13,607 bases of DNA from an uncultured Opitutia bacterium (GTDB taxonomy: Bacteria > Verrucomicrobiota > Verrucomicrobiae > Opitutales > MB11C04). The notes under the pieces were generated by a model. The model did no database searches. It saw nothing but the letters and a program-made list of their open reading frames with translations, and was not told where the DNA came from. A program made the position numbers and the translations under genes. Shown here piece by piece: positions 1-8,031 of the stretch (the first letter of the stretch is position 1; every line of letters begins with the position of its first letter). The stretch covers positions 1 to 13,607 of the forward strand of contig CAJWWH010000041.1 of assembly GCA_913048545.1 (NCBI GenBank), written 5' to 3'.

Positions 1-728
1 TGGAAGAGGAAGTTGAAGGAAGAATTGGCGGCGTTCCTATGACTGAGTTTAAGGCGACCCGAACGGAAGATATGCCGGAACTGGAATCCCTTCTTGCCTC
101 CTGGGTAAATGTGACATTTCCACTTTCAATTCGGGTGGAGGATTTTGTCGGAAAAAGTGAGGAGGAGGTAAAAAATCATTTACTTGAAAAAGTAATCTCC
201 GCGTACGAGGGAAAAAGAAAACTTGAAGATCCTGATCAATTGCAAAGCCTGGAGCGGTATGTGGTTGTCAATGCCGTGGATGTGCATTGGCAGGACCACC
301 TCACGGAAATGGATGAATTGCGCCGAAGTGTGGGTCTGAGGGGATACGGACAGAAAGATCCTTTAAGTGAATATAAAAACGAGGCGTTTAAAGCATTCGA
401 AGAAATGATGGTCTCAATGAGGTCAGACGTCTGTTCGGGGATGTTCCGTTCTTCGACTAATTTAGCCGCCTTTGAAAATATGCTTTCCAATCTCAGTAAT
501 GTGGCCAAAGTTTCAGGACCGGACACCTCTTCGGGTGGTGGTTTTGACCGGTTCTCCGGACCGGGGCAAGGTTCTTCCCCGGAACTGGGGCAATCTGAAG
601 CCCCGGAGATTCCCAAGGTCGCGGTGCCGGTTGTACGGGAAACCCCCAAGGTTGGAAGAAATGATCTTTGCCCCTGTGGGAGCGGTAAGAAGTACAAAAA
701 ATGTTGTGGAATGGGAGTTCCCTCCTAG
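1..728 (+). CDS. secA: Protein translocase ATPase SecA, C-terminal part (5' end outside window)
   Basis: SecA is the ATPase motor that drives unfolded preproteins through the SecYEG channel at the inner membrane. The reading frame is open from the left edge (first whole codon at base 3), so only about the last 240 residues are here; the ATG at 39 is internal. The visible part has the helical-scaffold signature, with [20 protein letters not shown] followed by [21 protein letters not shown] low-complexity Gly/Ser/Pro linker follows, then the C-terminal SEC-C zinc motif [14 protein letters not shown] (about bases 667-708), which in other SecA proteins binds zinc and contacts SecB or ribosomes. 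The gene ends in TAG at 726-728, overlapping the stop of the convergent rsmA by 3 bases. No terminator is visible between them. Identification is firm; nothing can be said about its promoter. Confidence 0.97.
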   Translation, partial: EEEVEGRIGGVPMTEFKATRTEDMPELESLLASWVNVTFPLSIRVEDFVGKSEEEVKNHLLEKVISAYEGKRKLEDPDQLQSLERYVVVNAVDVHWQDHLTEMDELRRSVGLRGYGQKDPLSEYKNEAFKAFEEMMVSMRSDVCSGMFRSSTNLAAFENMLSNLSNVAKVSGPDTSSGGGFDRFSGPGQGSSPELGQSEAPEIPKVAVPVVRETPKVGRNDLCPCGSGKKYKKCCGMGVPS

Positions 729-1555
729 TTCTCTGCGAGAGCCTGCCATTTGTCTGCACTGATCTGTTCAGGTCTGAGATTACCCGCGATCTGACAGCTT
801 AAAAGCCAACCTTCAAGTCTTTCCCTAATCTCGCTTTTCTCTTTTTTAATGAGGGAACTGATTTGCTTTCTCCTCTGGGTGAAAATTCTCCTTATCAGAG
901 AGCGATCACTCGCTGAGTAGAGGAAGGTTTTTTCAAGCCTTTCCATTTGCACGAGGACTGAATCAATCCCGGGAATTGGAAAAAAGCATTGCCTGGGGAC
1001 GGGATGAGTCTGAACCTGTTTAAAGCTCGATTTAAGAAATATCGATAATGCATTGTAATCCTTACCCCCATGATTTGCGGACATTCGGACCACCGCTTCC
1101 TTCTGTAGCATGAGAACCATCCTGATCGGAATTCTTTTCTGGTTAAGAAGGGATTCCATCCAGGGAGAGGAAATGGCATAAGGCAGATTGGCCACCACCG
1201 CGAACTCCTTGATGTTCCCGGGTAGATTGGCCACCGGAAACTTGACGGCGTCACCCCGGTAAAGATTAAATTGTTTACTTTCAATGAAGGGGGAGAATTC
1301 TTTTTCCAGGCTTTCTGCAAGTACGGTATCGATTTCAACCGCATAAACAGAATGATTATTAGCCAGTAGCTGCCTGGTTAATGTTCCCAGTCCGGGACCA
1401 ATCTCAACCACGGGAATTCCTGCGGGCAGATTTGCCATTGCAATTGATTTGCGGACGATGTTTCCGTCGACAAGGAAATTCTGACCAAGCTTTTTTTTGG
1501 GCCGGTGACCCAGATCGTCTAATATTCTCGAGGTTTCTGAGGGTGTAAGAGGCAT
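725..1555 (-). CDS. rsmA: 16S rRNA (adenine1518-N6/adenine1519-N6)-dimethyltransferase RsmA/KsgA
   Basis: RsmA uses S-adenosylmethionine to dimethylate two adjacent adenines in the 3'-terminal hairpin of 16S rRNA, a late step of small-subunit assembly. The 276-residue product has normal family length. Visible motifs in order: KKLGQNFL at about 21-28, the SAM-binding EIGPGLG at 51-57, the acidic end of strand 2 in AVEID at 72-76, the catalytic NLPY motif in ANLPYAISS at 122-130, and FFPIPGIDS at 191-199. The C-terminal helical domain (about 205-276) is rich in Arg and Lys, as expected for rRNA binding. The ATG at 1553-1555 gives the usual family N-terminus; no Shine-Dalgarno sequence precedes it. 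It lies 17 bases downstream of trpC and is probably co-transcribed with it. Its TAG stop overlaps the secA stop on the other strand. Confidence 0.96.
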   Translation of the reverse strand: MPLTPSETSRILDDLGHRPKKKLGQNFLVDGNIVRKSIAMANLPAGIPVVEIGPGLGTLTRQLLANNHSVYAVEIDTVLAESLEKEFSPFIESKQFNLYRGDAVKFPVANLPGNIKEFAVVANLPYAISSPWMESLLNQKRIPIRMVLMLQKEAVVRMSANHGGKDYNALSIFLKSSFKQVQTHPVPRQCFFPIPGIDSVLVQMERLEKTFLYSASDRSLIRRIFTQRRKQISSLIKKEKSEIRERLEGWLLSCQIAGNLRPEQISADKWQALAEN

Positions 1556-1572
1556 TTCAAAGAGTCGATGAA

Positions 1573-2370
1573 TCAGTCTTCAGGATTCTTCATGGCGTGG
1601 ATGAGAGCATCAACATCCTCTGCTCTCATTAATGCTTCTCCGCACAGAACCGCATCCGCACCGGCATCCCGTGCCCGCCAGGCATCCCCCGGTTCGAAAA
1701 TTCCGCTTTCACTCACTTTAATGATATGATCTGGAATTTGCGGGATCAAGCGTTCGGAGTTTTCCAGGTCAGTTACGAATCGAGTCAGGTCACGATTATT
1801 GACGCCTAAAATTTGAGGGTCGTGCCGAAGAGCTTTTTCAAGTTCTTCTTCACCGTGAATTTCATAGAGGCAGTCTAATCCACCGGCATCTGCGCATTCA
1901 CGAAGAATTTTCAATTCATCTTCGGAGAGCACCCGGACGATTAAAAGAATTGCCCGGGCACCCGCCTCCATTGCTTCGAGCACCTGGATCGGGTGTATCA
2001 TGAAGTCTTTCCTCAATGTGGGGATCGGACGCTGGTGGTTGCATAAAAAGTCATTTACCTCCCATAAGTCCTGCAGTTCGCCACCAAAAAATTTTTGATC
2101 GGTTAAAATTGAAAGTGCATCAGCTTCGGCATTGAGATAAAGCCGAGCCTGTTCAACTGCGGACGCGCTTTCGGCAATGTCTCCAGCCGAAGGTGATCTT
2201 CTCTTGATTTCTGCAATAACAGAGAGTTCCTCCTGTGCGAGAGCGTCAATAAAAGACAAATCCTGATTGAACCGAAGGCCCAGTTTCTCGATCTCGTCCA
2301 GATTAACCGGGCGAATGCGTGAGGAAACTTCTTTTCGTTTCCATTCCATAATTTCAGCTAATTTATCCAT
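1573..2370 (-). CDS. trpC: Indole-3-glycerol phosphate synthase
   Basis: TrpC closes the indole ring of 1-(2-carboxyphenylamino)-1-deoxyribulose 5-phosphate, giving indole-3-glycerol phosphate, CO2 and water in cytosolic tryptophan synthesis. The 265-residue product is a full-length stand-alone (beta/alpha)8 enzyme, not fused to TrpF. Conserved stretches are visible: AEIKRRSPS at about 53-61 (catalytic Glu and Lys), LTDQKFFGG at 89-97, LRKDF at 119-123 (the general-acid Lys), YEIH at 169-172 (conserved Glu), GVNNRDL at 189-195 and SESGI at 220-224 (phosphate site). The ATG at 2368-2370 fits the family's N-terminal helix. The upstream 39 bases are AT-rich with no Shine-Dalgarno sequence and separate it from divergent mazG. 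No other trp gene is in the window, so the pathway is dispersed or lies elsewhere. No leader peptide or attenuator is evident. Confidence 0.96.
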   Translation of the reverse strand: MDKLAEIMEWKRKEVSSRIRPVNLDEIEKLGLRFNQDLSFIDALAQEELSVIAEIKRRSPSAGDIAESASAVEQARLYLNAEADALSILTDQKFFGGELQDLWEVNDFLCNHQRPIPTLRKDFMIHPIQVLEAMEAGARAILLIVRVLSEDELKILRECADAGGLDCLYEIHGEEELEKALRHDPQILGVNNRDLTRFVTDLENSERLIPQIPDHIIKVSESGIFEPGDAWRARDAGADAVLCGEALMRAEDVDALIHAMKNPED

Positions 2371-2409
2371 TTAATTCTTAATTTATTTTATTATTGGGTA
2401 GAGATTGGA

Positions 2410-3120
2410 TTGCCAAGATATTCATCTAGTACAGAATGCGCGAGTGTGAGTGAAATTCAACGACTAAGAAACATTGTCAGTCAACTTCGGGCCCCGGATG
2501 GATGTCCATGGGATCAGGAGCAAACCCACCAGTCCCTTATCCGGTGTCTTGTGGAAGAGGTTTCCGAGGTTTTGGAAGCGGTGGATAATCTGGATTTTGA
2601 ATTAATGGAGGAGGAACTGGGTGATCTTTTATTACAGGTGGTAATGCATGCCTGCCTGGCTGAGGAGGAAGACCGGTTTGATTTAGAGGACGTGGCCCGT
2701 GGTATTTCCGATAAACTCATCAGGCGGCATCCTCATGTTTTTGGAGACAAGAAAGATAAAATTGATAGCTCGGGCGAGGTCATAGACCGATGGGAATTAA
2801 TTAAGGCGGAAGAGAAAAAAAGGAAGGGTGGGGCGGATCAAAAGCCAAGTATTTTCAAAAATCTTCCCCCTCGTTTACCCGCCCTGCTTTTTGCAAGCGA
2901 TATTTACAAGAGGGCGGATAAGAACGGATTGGCCCAATATGGTGAATGGTCCGAGGAAAAAGTGGGTACAATTGCGGATGGATTAAACCTGGAATCAGCC
3001 GGTAAGGCTTTATTCGAACTTGTTGCGTCCTGTCGAAAGAATGGAATTGATCCGGAAACGGCCCTGCGTAAATTTGCCTCATCCCAGGCAGATAATCTTG
3101 AAAGTCCCCCGCTCAAATAA
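2410..3120 (+). CDS. mazG: Nucleoside triphosphate pyrophosphohydrolase MazG
   Basis: MazG hydrolyses (d)NTPs to NMP and pyrophosphate, cleaning the nucleotide pool or tuning stress responses. The product (236 residues) has the two-domain MazG layout. The N-terminal domain is well conserved: GCPWDQEQTHQSL at about 31-43, the metal-binding LVEEVSEVLEA at 47-57 and EEELGDLLLQVV at 67-78. The second domain (about 150-236) ends in a recognisable GIDPETALRKF, but the expected EExxE and EExGD signatures are not there; the second is replaced by ESAGKALFELV, with Lys where the metal-binding Asp is expected. The start is uncertain: TTG at 2410, or GTG at 2446, which would begin VSEIQRL and match the usual family N-terminus better. 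Neither has a Shine-Dalgarno sequence. The gene is followed after 9 bases by the YgjP-type gene, probably in one transcript. Confidence 0.93.
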   Translation: MPRYSSSTECASVSEIQRLRNIVSQLRAPDGCPWDQEQTHQSLIRCLVEEVSEVLEAVDNLDFELMEEELGDLLLQVVMHACLAEEEDRFDLEDVARGISDKLIRRHPHVFGDKKDKIDSSGEVIDRWELIKAEEKKRKGGADQKPSIFKNLPPRLPALLFASDIYKRADKNGLAQYGEWSEEKVGTIADGLNLESAGKALFELVASCRKNGIDPETALRKFASSQADNLESPPLK

Positions 3121-3129
3121 ATTTCATAT

Positions 3130-3879
3130 TTGGATTGTGTGGAAGAGCAGATTGAAAAAGTTTTCTTAAGCGATCAGGAACCGGTTCTTTCCCTTTCCTG
3201 TATTGTTCGTCGATCAAAACGGGCCCGTCGGATAAACTTAAGAATTAGTTCAAAAGAGAAAGCCATCCTCACTCTTCCGCATCGGGTGTCCTACCGGGAG
3301 GGAATATCCTTTTTGAATAAGCAGAAAAAATGGCTTGAAAAAAAGATCAGAAATTTTCCGGTTTCTCAAAGTTTAAGTGAATATTTTTTATCAGGCGGTC
3401 AAATTTGGCTTCGCGAAAAACCGTTCTTGTTAACCTGGAATAATGAGATCAAAAATAAAATGTTTTCCTATGAGACCGGGGGAGAGCGAATTTATTCAAA
3501 ATTGGATGCCAGTGGAACCATTGAAGAAAGTCTGCTAATATTTCTGAAGGGATTAGCCCGGGAAAATCTGGTGGCCAGACTGTCTGCCCTTTCAATCGAG
3601 AGTAATCTTGAGTTTAAGAAGATTAGGATTGGCAATCAAAGAAGCCGTTGGGGTTCATGCTCCGCAAAATCAACCGTTTCCTTAAACTGGCGGCTGATAT
3701 TATTACCATATGAAATTGGCAATTATGTTATTTACCACGAACTTGCACATTTGAAGCACCTCAATCATTCCCCCCAGTTTTGGGAATTTCTTGAAACTCT
3801 TTGTCCGAACTCCCGGATGTATGACAAGAATCTACTCTTAATGGGGAAATCAGTAATTCGCCTCGGTCGGGAAATCTGA
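3130..3879 (+). CDS. YgjP-type zinc metallopeptidase (DUF45/M48-like)
   Basis: This is a cytosolic member of the YgjP/DUF45 metal-dependent hydrolase family, related to the WLM and SprT gluzincin-like peptidases; the physiological substrate is not known to me. Diagnostic features in the 249-residue product are QRSRWGSCS at about 170-178, the zinc-binding HELAH at 203-207, and the third ligand His213 in HLNHSPQFW. The N-terminal part (about 22-75) carries the usual basic SKRARRINLRIS and the KQKKWLEKKI helix. The start is uncertain: TTG at 3130 or GTG at 3139; both lack a Shine-Dalgarno sequence and either leaves the domain intact. It follows mazG by 9 bases. A hairpin overlapping its stop codon probably ends the mazG transcript here. 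The family call is firm; the function is not. Confidence 0.9.
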   Translation: MDCVEEQIEKVFLSDQEPVLSLSCIVRRSKRARRINLRISSKEKAILTLPHRVSYREGISFLNKQKKWLEKKIRNFPVSQSLSEYFLSGGQIWLREKPFLLTWNNEIKNKMFSYETGGERIYSKLDASGTIEESLLIFLKGLARENLVARLSALSIESNLEFKKIRIGNQRSRWGSCSAKSTVSLNWRLILLPYEIGNYVIYHELAHLKHLNHSPQFWEFLETLCPNSRMYDKNLLLMGKSVIRLGREI

Positions 3880-3900
3880 GCAAATCAGGTTTATTTTTTT
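3872..3900 (+). terminator. Likely intrinsic terminator of the mazG-ygjP transcript
   Basis: Bases 3872-3879 (AAATCTGA) can pair with 3885-3892 (TCAGGTTT), an 8-bp stem with one G-U pair and the loop GCAAA. A run of seven T follows at 3894-3900. The stem includes the TGA stop of the YgjP-type gene and runs into the stop codon of the convergent ankyrin gene. It is shaped for the + strand; on the - strand there is no U-run after the hairpin. The modest GC content of the stem keeps the confidence moderate. Confidence 0.55.
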
Positions 3901-6353
3901 CGAGGTGCCCGACCCAGTTCCCAGGCAGTCTTCCCCCCCAGTGCACGAAGAAAAGGTAACGCCTCTCCTTCTTCATCCGCCACATCGACGGGAGTAACTC
4001 CATCAGAACCGTAGCGTGAATTAACATCCAATTCAAAACTGAGCGCTTTCTTGACCAGACTCTTTTTTCCTGAAAACGCGGCCCCGTGCATCAAATTATA
4101 TCCGTCTTTAGCCGAGATTCGTGGGTTTGCTTTTCGGGCAAGAAGGAAATCAACAATGTTTTCTTTGCCGGACACGGTTGCAATAAGAAGCGGAGTTGCT
4201 CCAAAAGAATCCCTTGCATTGACAGAATGACCATTTTTGAGAAGTTTTTTAACCTCGTCCATATCTCCTAATCCTGCCGCAACATGTAAAGGGTTTTGAT
4301 TGCGAACTCCAATTTCCCGGAGTAAGGAAACGATCGATTTATGACCTCCTGCTGCGGCCAGATCGATCAGATTGGAACCGTGTATATCCCGGGCGTGGGG
4401 ATCGGCGGAAAGAGCGAAGAGAATTTCCAGCATTTCCTGCTCTCCCCGGAGCGCCGCTGTCATGCCTGGAGTTTCTCCCTCATCCGTACGGGCGTCCACC
4501 TCCGCACCATCTTCCAAAAGTAATTCGAGAACCTTGAGATTCCTTCCCCATGCCGCACTGTGGAGTGGGGTTGATTCATGTCTGCCACGAATATTCGGGT
4601 TTCCACCATTCTTGAGAAGGTAGTCCACAATTCGGACATTTCCCTTATAGGCTGCATAATGGACTGGGCTATGCCCAAAACGATCGGTGGCATTGATCAG
4701 ACCACCCCGGTTTACCGCCTGAATCACCAGGTTTAAGTTATCCTGAGCAATTGCCTCAAAGATTGGCTGGTTTGCATGATCAATAAAAGTCTGACCTATA
4801 TGTTTGAAAATGACTTCCCAACCCGACCGGTTTGCATCAGTGAGTCTAATATTGGTGATCAACTCGTTCCTGACTGCTTGCATGGAAACCCGGGAAAAGT
4901 CATCAGCGATGTTTAAAAGCTTTAATTCTGGAAATTTAAGCGAGGTTTTTTTGCGGATTGAATGGTTTGCCCCGGTCACATCTAAATCCATTGCGAACGA
5001 ATGTTGACTAAGAAATTTCTTCCTTTGCTTGGAAAGGGGAACAATTGGTTTGTTCTGTTCGATTTCACGAAGATAATCCTTACTGGTTATCCAAAATGTC
5101 TTTCCCTGATTAATAAGTTCTAACTGGTTCGCTTTGAGTAAGGAGCGCATAGAATTGGCCGAAGTAAGCCCGGCCAAAAGCTGTTTGAGTGAAAGCGGTT
5201 TATCTACGCCCATACCAAATAACAGAGCAGAGAAGAGTTGGGATGAAAGTTGTCCATTCTCGAGCAAATTCATTTTTTCAGAAAAGTGCCCGCCCGCCAG
5301 GATAAAATCCCCGCTCGGCGCCTTTAGTAAATCTGTCAATGTTGCATTAAATCCTGGCAGTGTGGTGTCCTTGGTTATTTTACCACTACTGAGTACCTGT
5401 AGAATCTGATCCACCGCCATGGTTGCGGTGTTTTGAATATGCCGGGTAGGGACACTAAGACGAATGACCAAAGGCAAGTCTCCGGGGATTTGATTGAGAA
5501 GGCTAAGTTCATTCACCCTTGGAGAACCGTTTGCGGAATCAGAGGAATATTCAATCATTGTGGCTTTGATTGATCCTTCCTTGGAGGTTAATTGAAGACC
5601 AAATTGTCGGGTGAAAAAAGGATCGAATAAGGGTAGCAGCGTTTTCCATCGATCTTCTGGCCAATATTCCTCGACCATTTTCGCAATACCACTTCCGTCA
5701 AGGTAGAGGGAAAGGTCGCTTGTTCTGCTAAAATGTTCAGCGAGGGAATCCGGAAAACCTTCTTTCTTGGCACGGCCTGAAAGCAAGCGATAAAGTTTTT
5801 CAAGTTCCTGCCTCGAAGACTCTGCATCAAGCATAACAGGTCCCACTCCGGTGAGGTGGAAGACCTTTCCCCTGCGCCCGAACTCGATTGGCACGCCTTT
5901 TTTTTCATAGCGGACAGCTTTTCCTTTTCTTTTAATAAACCCTAATGACTCCGCAAAATTGGCAATGAGCTGATCGATTTGATTCACATCATCCACGGTA
6001 GCTAAAAGTCCGAAAGTAAGCGGTTTTTTTTCCGAATTACTGGTTCTGAGGAACACCTGAACCGGAGAATTTAGATTAAAACCATTCGAATCGGGTTGTA
6101 GAAAAAGACTTTTTAATTCCGGCAGTGACAGATTAAAGGCGTCAATAATGGGACTCCAAACCTTACTTTCGTTGATATTCGACTTTTTTAACAACGCATC
6201 CATTTTAAGAGAAACAACCAGAAAGGAATCCTGGGGTACCCTGACGGTGGAAGGGGGAAATGCCAAAAGCTGGGTAGGTCGTGCCACTATACCCGCAATT
6301 AAAATAAACATTAAAAATAGTAATCTGTTAGAAATGGAAATTGTCATAGACAT
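3891..6353 (-). CDS. Exported protein: DUF4836-like N-terminal region fused to ankyrin repeats
   Basis: Function unknown. The 820-residue product starts with a hydrophobic stretch (LLFLMFILIAGIVA, about 11-24) and a likely signal-peptidase site near residues 30-32, so it is probably periplasmic or envelope-associated. Residues 39-57 (VPQDSFLVVSLKMDALLKK) resemble the opening of DUF4836-type proteins, in which a 'Pro-x-Asp-x-x-x-Val' segment is followed by a Ser- or Lys-rich helix. Residues 40-510 contain alternating predicted strands and amphipathic helices but no catalytic motif that I recognise. From about 528 to 810 there are eight or nine ankyrin repeats, the clearest being HSPVHYAAYKGNVRIVDYLL (561-580), STPLHSAAWGRNLKVLELLL (594-613), NPLHVAAGLGDMDEVKKLL (687-705) and TPLLIATVSGKENIVDFLL (720-738). 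One repeat near 658-685 is short. ATG 6351-6353 is used; an in-frame ATG lies two codons later. It is convergent with the YgjP-type gene and divergent from ribE. Confidence 0.85.
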   Translation of the reverse strand: MSMTISISNRLLFLMFILIAGIVARPTQLLAFPPSTVRVPQDSFLVVSLKMDALLKKSNINESKVWSPIIDAFNLSLPELKSLFLQPDSNGFNLNSPVQVFLRTSNSEKKPLTFGLLATVDDVNQIDQLIANFAESLGFIKRKGKAVRYEKKGVPIEFGRRGKVFHLTGVGPVMLDAESSRQELEKLYRLLSGRAKKEGFPDSLAEHFSRTSDLSLYLDGSGIAKMVEEYWPEDRWKTLLPLFDPFFTRQFGLQLTSKEGSIKATMIEYSSDSANGSPRVNELSLLNQIPGDLPLVIRLSVPTRHIQNTATMAVDQILQVLSSGKITKDTTLPGFNATLTDLLKAPSGDFILAGGHFSEKMNLLENGQLSSQLFSALLFGMGVDKPLSLKQLLAGLTSANSMRSLLKANQLELINQGKTFWITSKDYLREIEQNKPIVPLSKQRKKFLSQHSFAMDLDVTGANHSIRKKTSLKFPELKLLNIADDFSRVSMQAVRNELITNIRLTDANRSGWEVIFKHIGQTFIDHANQPIFEAIAQDNLNLVIQAVNRGGLINATDRFGHSPVHYAAYKGNVRIVDYLLKNGGNPNIRGRHESTPLHSAAWGRNLKVLELLLEDGAEVDARTDEGETPGMTAALRGEQEMLEILFALSADPHARDIHGSNLIDLAAAGGHKSIVSLLREIGVRNQNPLHVAAGLGDMDEVKKLLKNGHSVNARDSFGATPLLIATVSGKENIVDFLLARKANPRISAKDGYNLMHGAAFSGKKSLVKKALSFELDVNSRYGSDGVTPVDVADEEGEALPFLRALGGKTAWELGRAPRKK

Positions 6354-6359
6354 AACTTC

Positions 6360-6387
6360 AAAGTACTTTGCGATACGAAAGGGTCAA
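6360..6387 (-). promoter_or_regulatory. Weak candidate promoter for the DUF4836-like/ankyrin gene
   Basis: On the - strand there is a good -35 match TTGACC (complement of 6382-6387), then a 16-base spacer and a poor -10 match TACTTT (complement of 6360-6365). Transcription would begin at about 6353, practically on the start codon, giving a leaderless or nearly leaderless message. This would agree with the lack of Shine-Dalgarno sequences in the window, but the -10 match is only three of six bases, so the call is tentative. The 86-base divergent gap must also hold a ribE promoter, which I cannot place convincingly. Confidence 0.25.
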
Positions 6388-6439
6388 ATTATCTTTCTAA
6401 TTTCCCCATTGTAATTTTAAATAAAGATCATCTTAAAAT

Positions 6440-7048
6440 ATGTTTACCGGAATTGTAGAAAATGTTGGACGGGTTGTTTCCCTGAAGGAAAAAACCGAGT
6501 CCTGGTTACTTGTGCTCGATCTTCCCTTTGGGCATTCGGATGGGATGCAGGCAGGGTCCAGTCTTTCCGTCAATGGTTGTTGTCTCACTTTTCGCGAGGA
6601 TTCCATACATCAGGGAACCTTTGATTTACTGGATGAAACCCTTGAGCGGACGAACCTTGGAAAATTACATGAGGGTTCAATGGTGAATCTTGAACGTTCA
6701 ATGCGTGCTGATGGCAGGGTAGGCGGTCATTTTGTGACCGGGCACATTGACGCGGTCGGGGAGATTCAAGTTTTTGAGGAAAGAGGCAAGAATTTATATT
6801 TACAGGTCAAAGTGCCTCCTTCCTACAGCCAATATCTGGTGGACAAAGGCTGTGTCGCTGTCGATGGGTGTTCATTAACCGTCTGTGATGTTGAGGAAGA
6901 CACATTCGCGGTGTGGTTAATTCCTCATACGCTTGGAAAAACGAACCTGATGAGCCGTAAGTCCGGAGATCTCTTAAATCTGGAATTTGATTTATTGGCC
7001 AAGTATGTTGAAAAATTATCTTTAAGCACGCTGGAGAAAAAATCCTGA
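6440..7048 (+). CDS. ribE: Riboflavin synthase (alpha chain)
   Basis: Riboflavin synthase dismutates two molecules of 6,7-dimethyl-8-ribityllumazine to riboflavin and 5-amino-6-ribitylaminouracil, the last step of vitamin B2 synthesis in the cytosol. The 202-residue product shows the two tandem lumazine-binding barrels. The first begins MFTGIVENVG and contains the catalytic-cysteine segment SVNGCCLT (Cys48 in this numbering), then RADGRVGGHFVTGHID at about 89-104. The second contains GCVAVDGCSLTV at 137-148, IPHTLGKTNL at 161-170 and LEFDLLAKYVEK at 181-192. ATG 6440 gives the canonical N-terminus; no Shine-Dalgarno sequence precedes it. The TGA stop (7046-7048) overlaps the next gene's ATG as TGATG, suggesting translational coupling. 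No FMN riboswitch is present: the 86-base upstream gap is too short and lacks its conserved elements. No other rib gene is in the window. Confidence 0.97.
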   Translation: MFTGIVENVGRVVSLKEKTESWLLVLDLPFGHSDGMQAGSSLSVNGCCLTFREDSIHQGTFDLLDETLERTNLGKLHEGSMVNLERSMRADGRVGGHFVTGHIDAVGEIQVFEERGKNLYLQVKVPPSYSQYLVDKGCVAVDGCSLTVCDVEEDTFAVWLIPHTLGKTNLMSRKSGDLLNLEFDLLAKYVEKLSLSTLEKKS

Positions 7049-8010
7049 TGAATCTAGAGGAAGCCAGCTTTGCCGTTCTTGAGGAGCTCAAACTTATGCG
7101 AAAAGAAGGCACTCGGGAATTGTACTTGGAGAAAGAAACAATGCAGAACCTTGAAAAAGTATTGGGTGCTGCAATTATTTCGAATCCCCGGACAGATCTG
7201 AATTCAAGCATTGAAAATAATCCTGACAGAGCATCCCCACCCAAGAGTAAATTTACCCCTAAAGATGCTCTGCCCCGGCCCCTCAAAGTTCCCGAAGAGG
7301 AGGACAAACGAATTATGGTTGCAGGAACAGGACAAGCGGATGGAAATGATGCAAAATTTGCAGCGCCTCCCAGTTTAAAAATTCCTGACGGAAATAAAAA
7401 GGAGCAATGGGAGTGGCTTGGAAGAGAGGTAAAAAAATGCAAAGTTTCACTCTCTCAACTTGATTCAACCGGTCAGATTATTTTTGGTCGGGGAGATCTT
7501 GATGCTGATCTATTTTTTTGTGGAGAAGCTCCGAGTGAGGAGGACGAGAAAGCGGGTTCCGCATTTGGGGGAAATGCGGGTGATCTGCTCGGGAAAATGA
7601 TTGAGGCGATGGGATTTGCAGAATCTTCGGTTTATGTCTCCAATATTTTACATTGGAAACCCAAGCATGAGCAATCTTTTGGACACCGTCCCCCAACGCA
7701 AGCTGAGATTCAATTTGCACTGCCCTTTTTGAGGGCTCAATTAGAAATTGTTCAGCCCAAAGTTATTATTTCCCTTGGTAAAATCGCCACAGATGGATTT
7801 CTGGGTTTTGATCCGAAAAGAAGGTTGGGGGATGTTCGTGGAAAGTGGAATGAATACGAGGGTATTCCCCTGATGGTAACTTATCACCCTTCCTATCTCC
7901 TGCATAATCCGAGTAAGGCTGGAAAAAGAAAAGTCTGGGAAGATATGCTTATGGTAATGGAACGGGTTGGCGTTTCAATAAGCGAAAAACAAAAAGGGTA
8001 CTTCCTTTAG
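7048..8010 (+). CDS. Uracil-DNA glycosylase superfamily protein, family 4-like, mostly without Fe-S cysteines
   Basis: Family 4 UDGs remove uracil from DNA to start base-excision repair. The 320-residue product has an N-terminal charged helix (1-40), a Pro/Lys/Glu-rich probably disordered linker (about 45-115) and a UDG fold (about 120-305). Family 4 landmarks are conserved: VFGxGxPDAD-like IIFGRGDLDADLFF at 144-157, motif GEAPSEEDEKAGSAFGGNAG at 159-178, the Asn-containing VYVSNIL at 195-201, PKVIISLGKIA at 237-247 and the catalytic-His motif TYHPSYLL at 278-285. The family's four cluster cysteines align to Cys131, Ser134, Trp203 and Ala224, so only one remains; the only other Cys is 158. 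It therefore probably lacks a 4Fe-4S cluster. The ATG overlaps the ribE stop; a GGAG at 7033-7036 lies 11 bases upstream. Superfamily assignment is firm; glycosylase activity is inferred. Confidence 0.88.
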   Translation: MNLEEASFAVLEELKLMRKEGTRELYLEKETMQNLEKVLGAAIISNPRTDLNSSIENNPDRASPPKSKFTPKDALPRPLKVPEEEDKRIMVAGTGQADGNDAKFAAPPSLKIPDGNKKEQWEWLGREVKKCKVSLSQLDSTGQIIFGRGDLDADLFFCGEAPSEEDEKAGSAFGGNAGDLLGKMIEAMGFAESSVYVSNILHWKPKHEQSFGHRPPTQAEIQFALPFLRAQLEIVQPKVIISLGKIATDGFLGFDPKRRLGDVRGKWNEYEGIPLMVTYHPSYLLHNPSKAGKRKVWEDMLMVMERVGVSISEKQKGYFL

Positions 8011-8031
8011 ACCGCTTTTTAAAAAATTGGT

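Noticed and set aside
6354..6439. FMN riboswitch upstream of ribE
   Set aside because: The 86-base gap is shared with the divergent ankyrin gene, is shorter than an FMN aptamer plus expression platform, and lacks the conserved aptamer segments.
6807..7442. Long open frame (211 codons) on the - strand across ribE and the UDG-like gene
   Set aside because: It lies opposite two well-identified genes, and its translation is rich in Ser, Arg and Cys with no recognisable domain. It is a shadow of the real genes.
8011..8031. TPP riboswitch before the thiamine pyrophosphokinase gene
   Set aside because: The gap is only 21 bases and contains no CUGAGA-type element.
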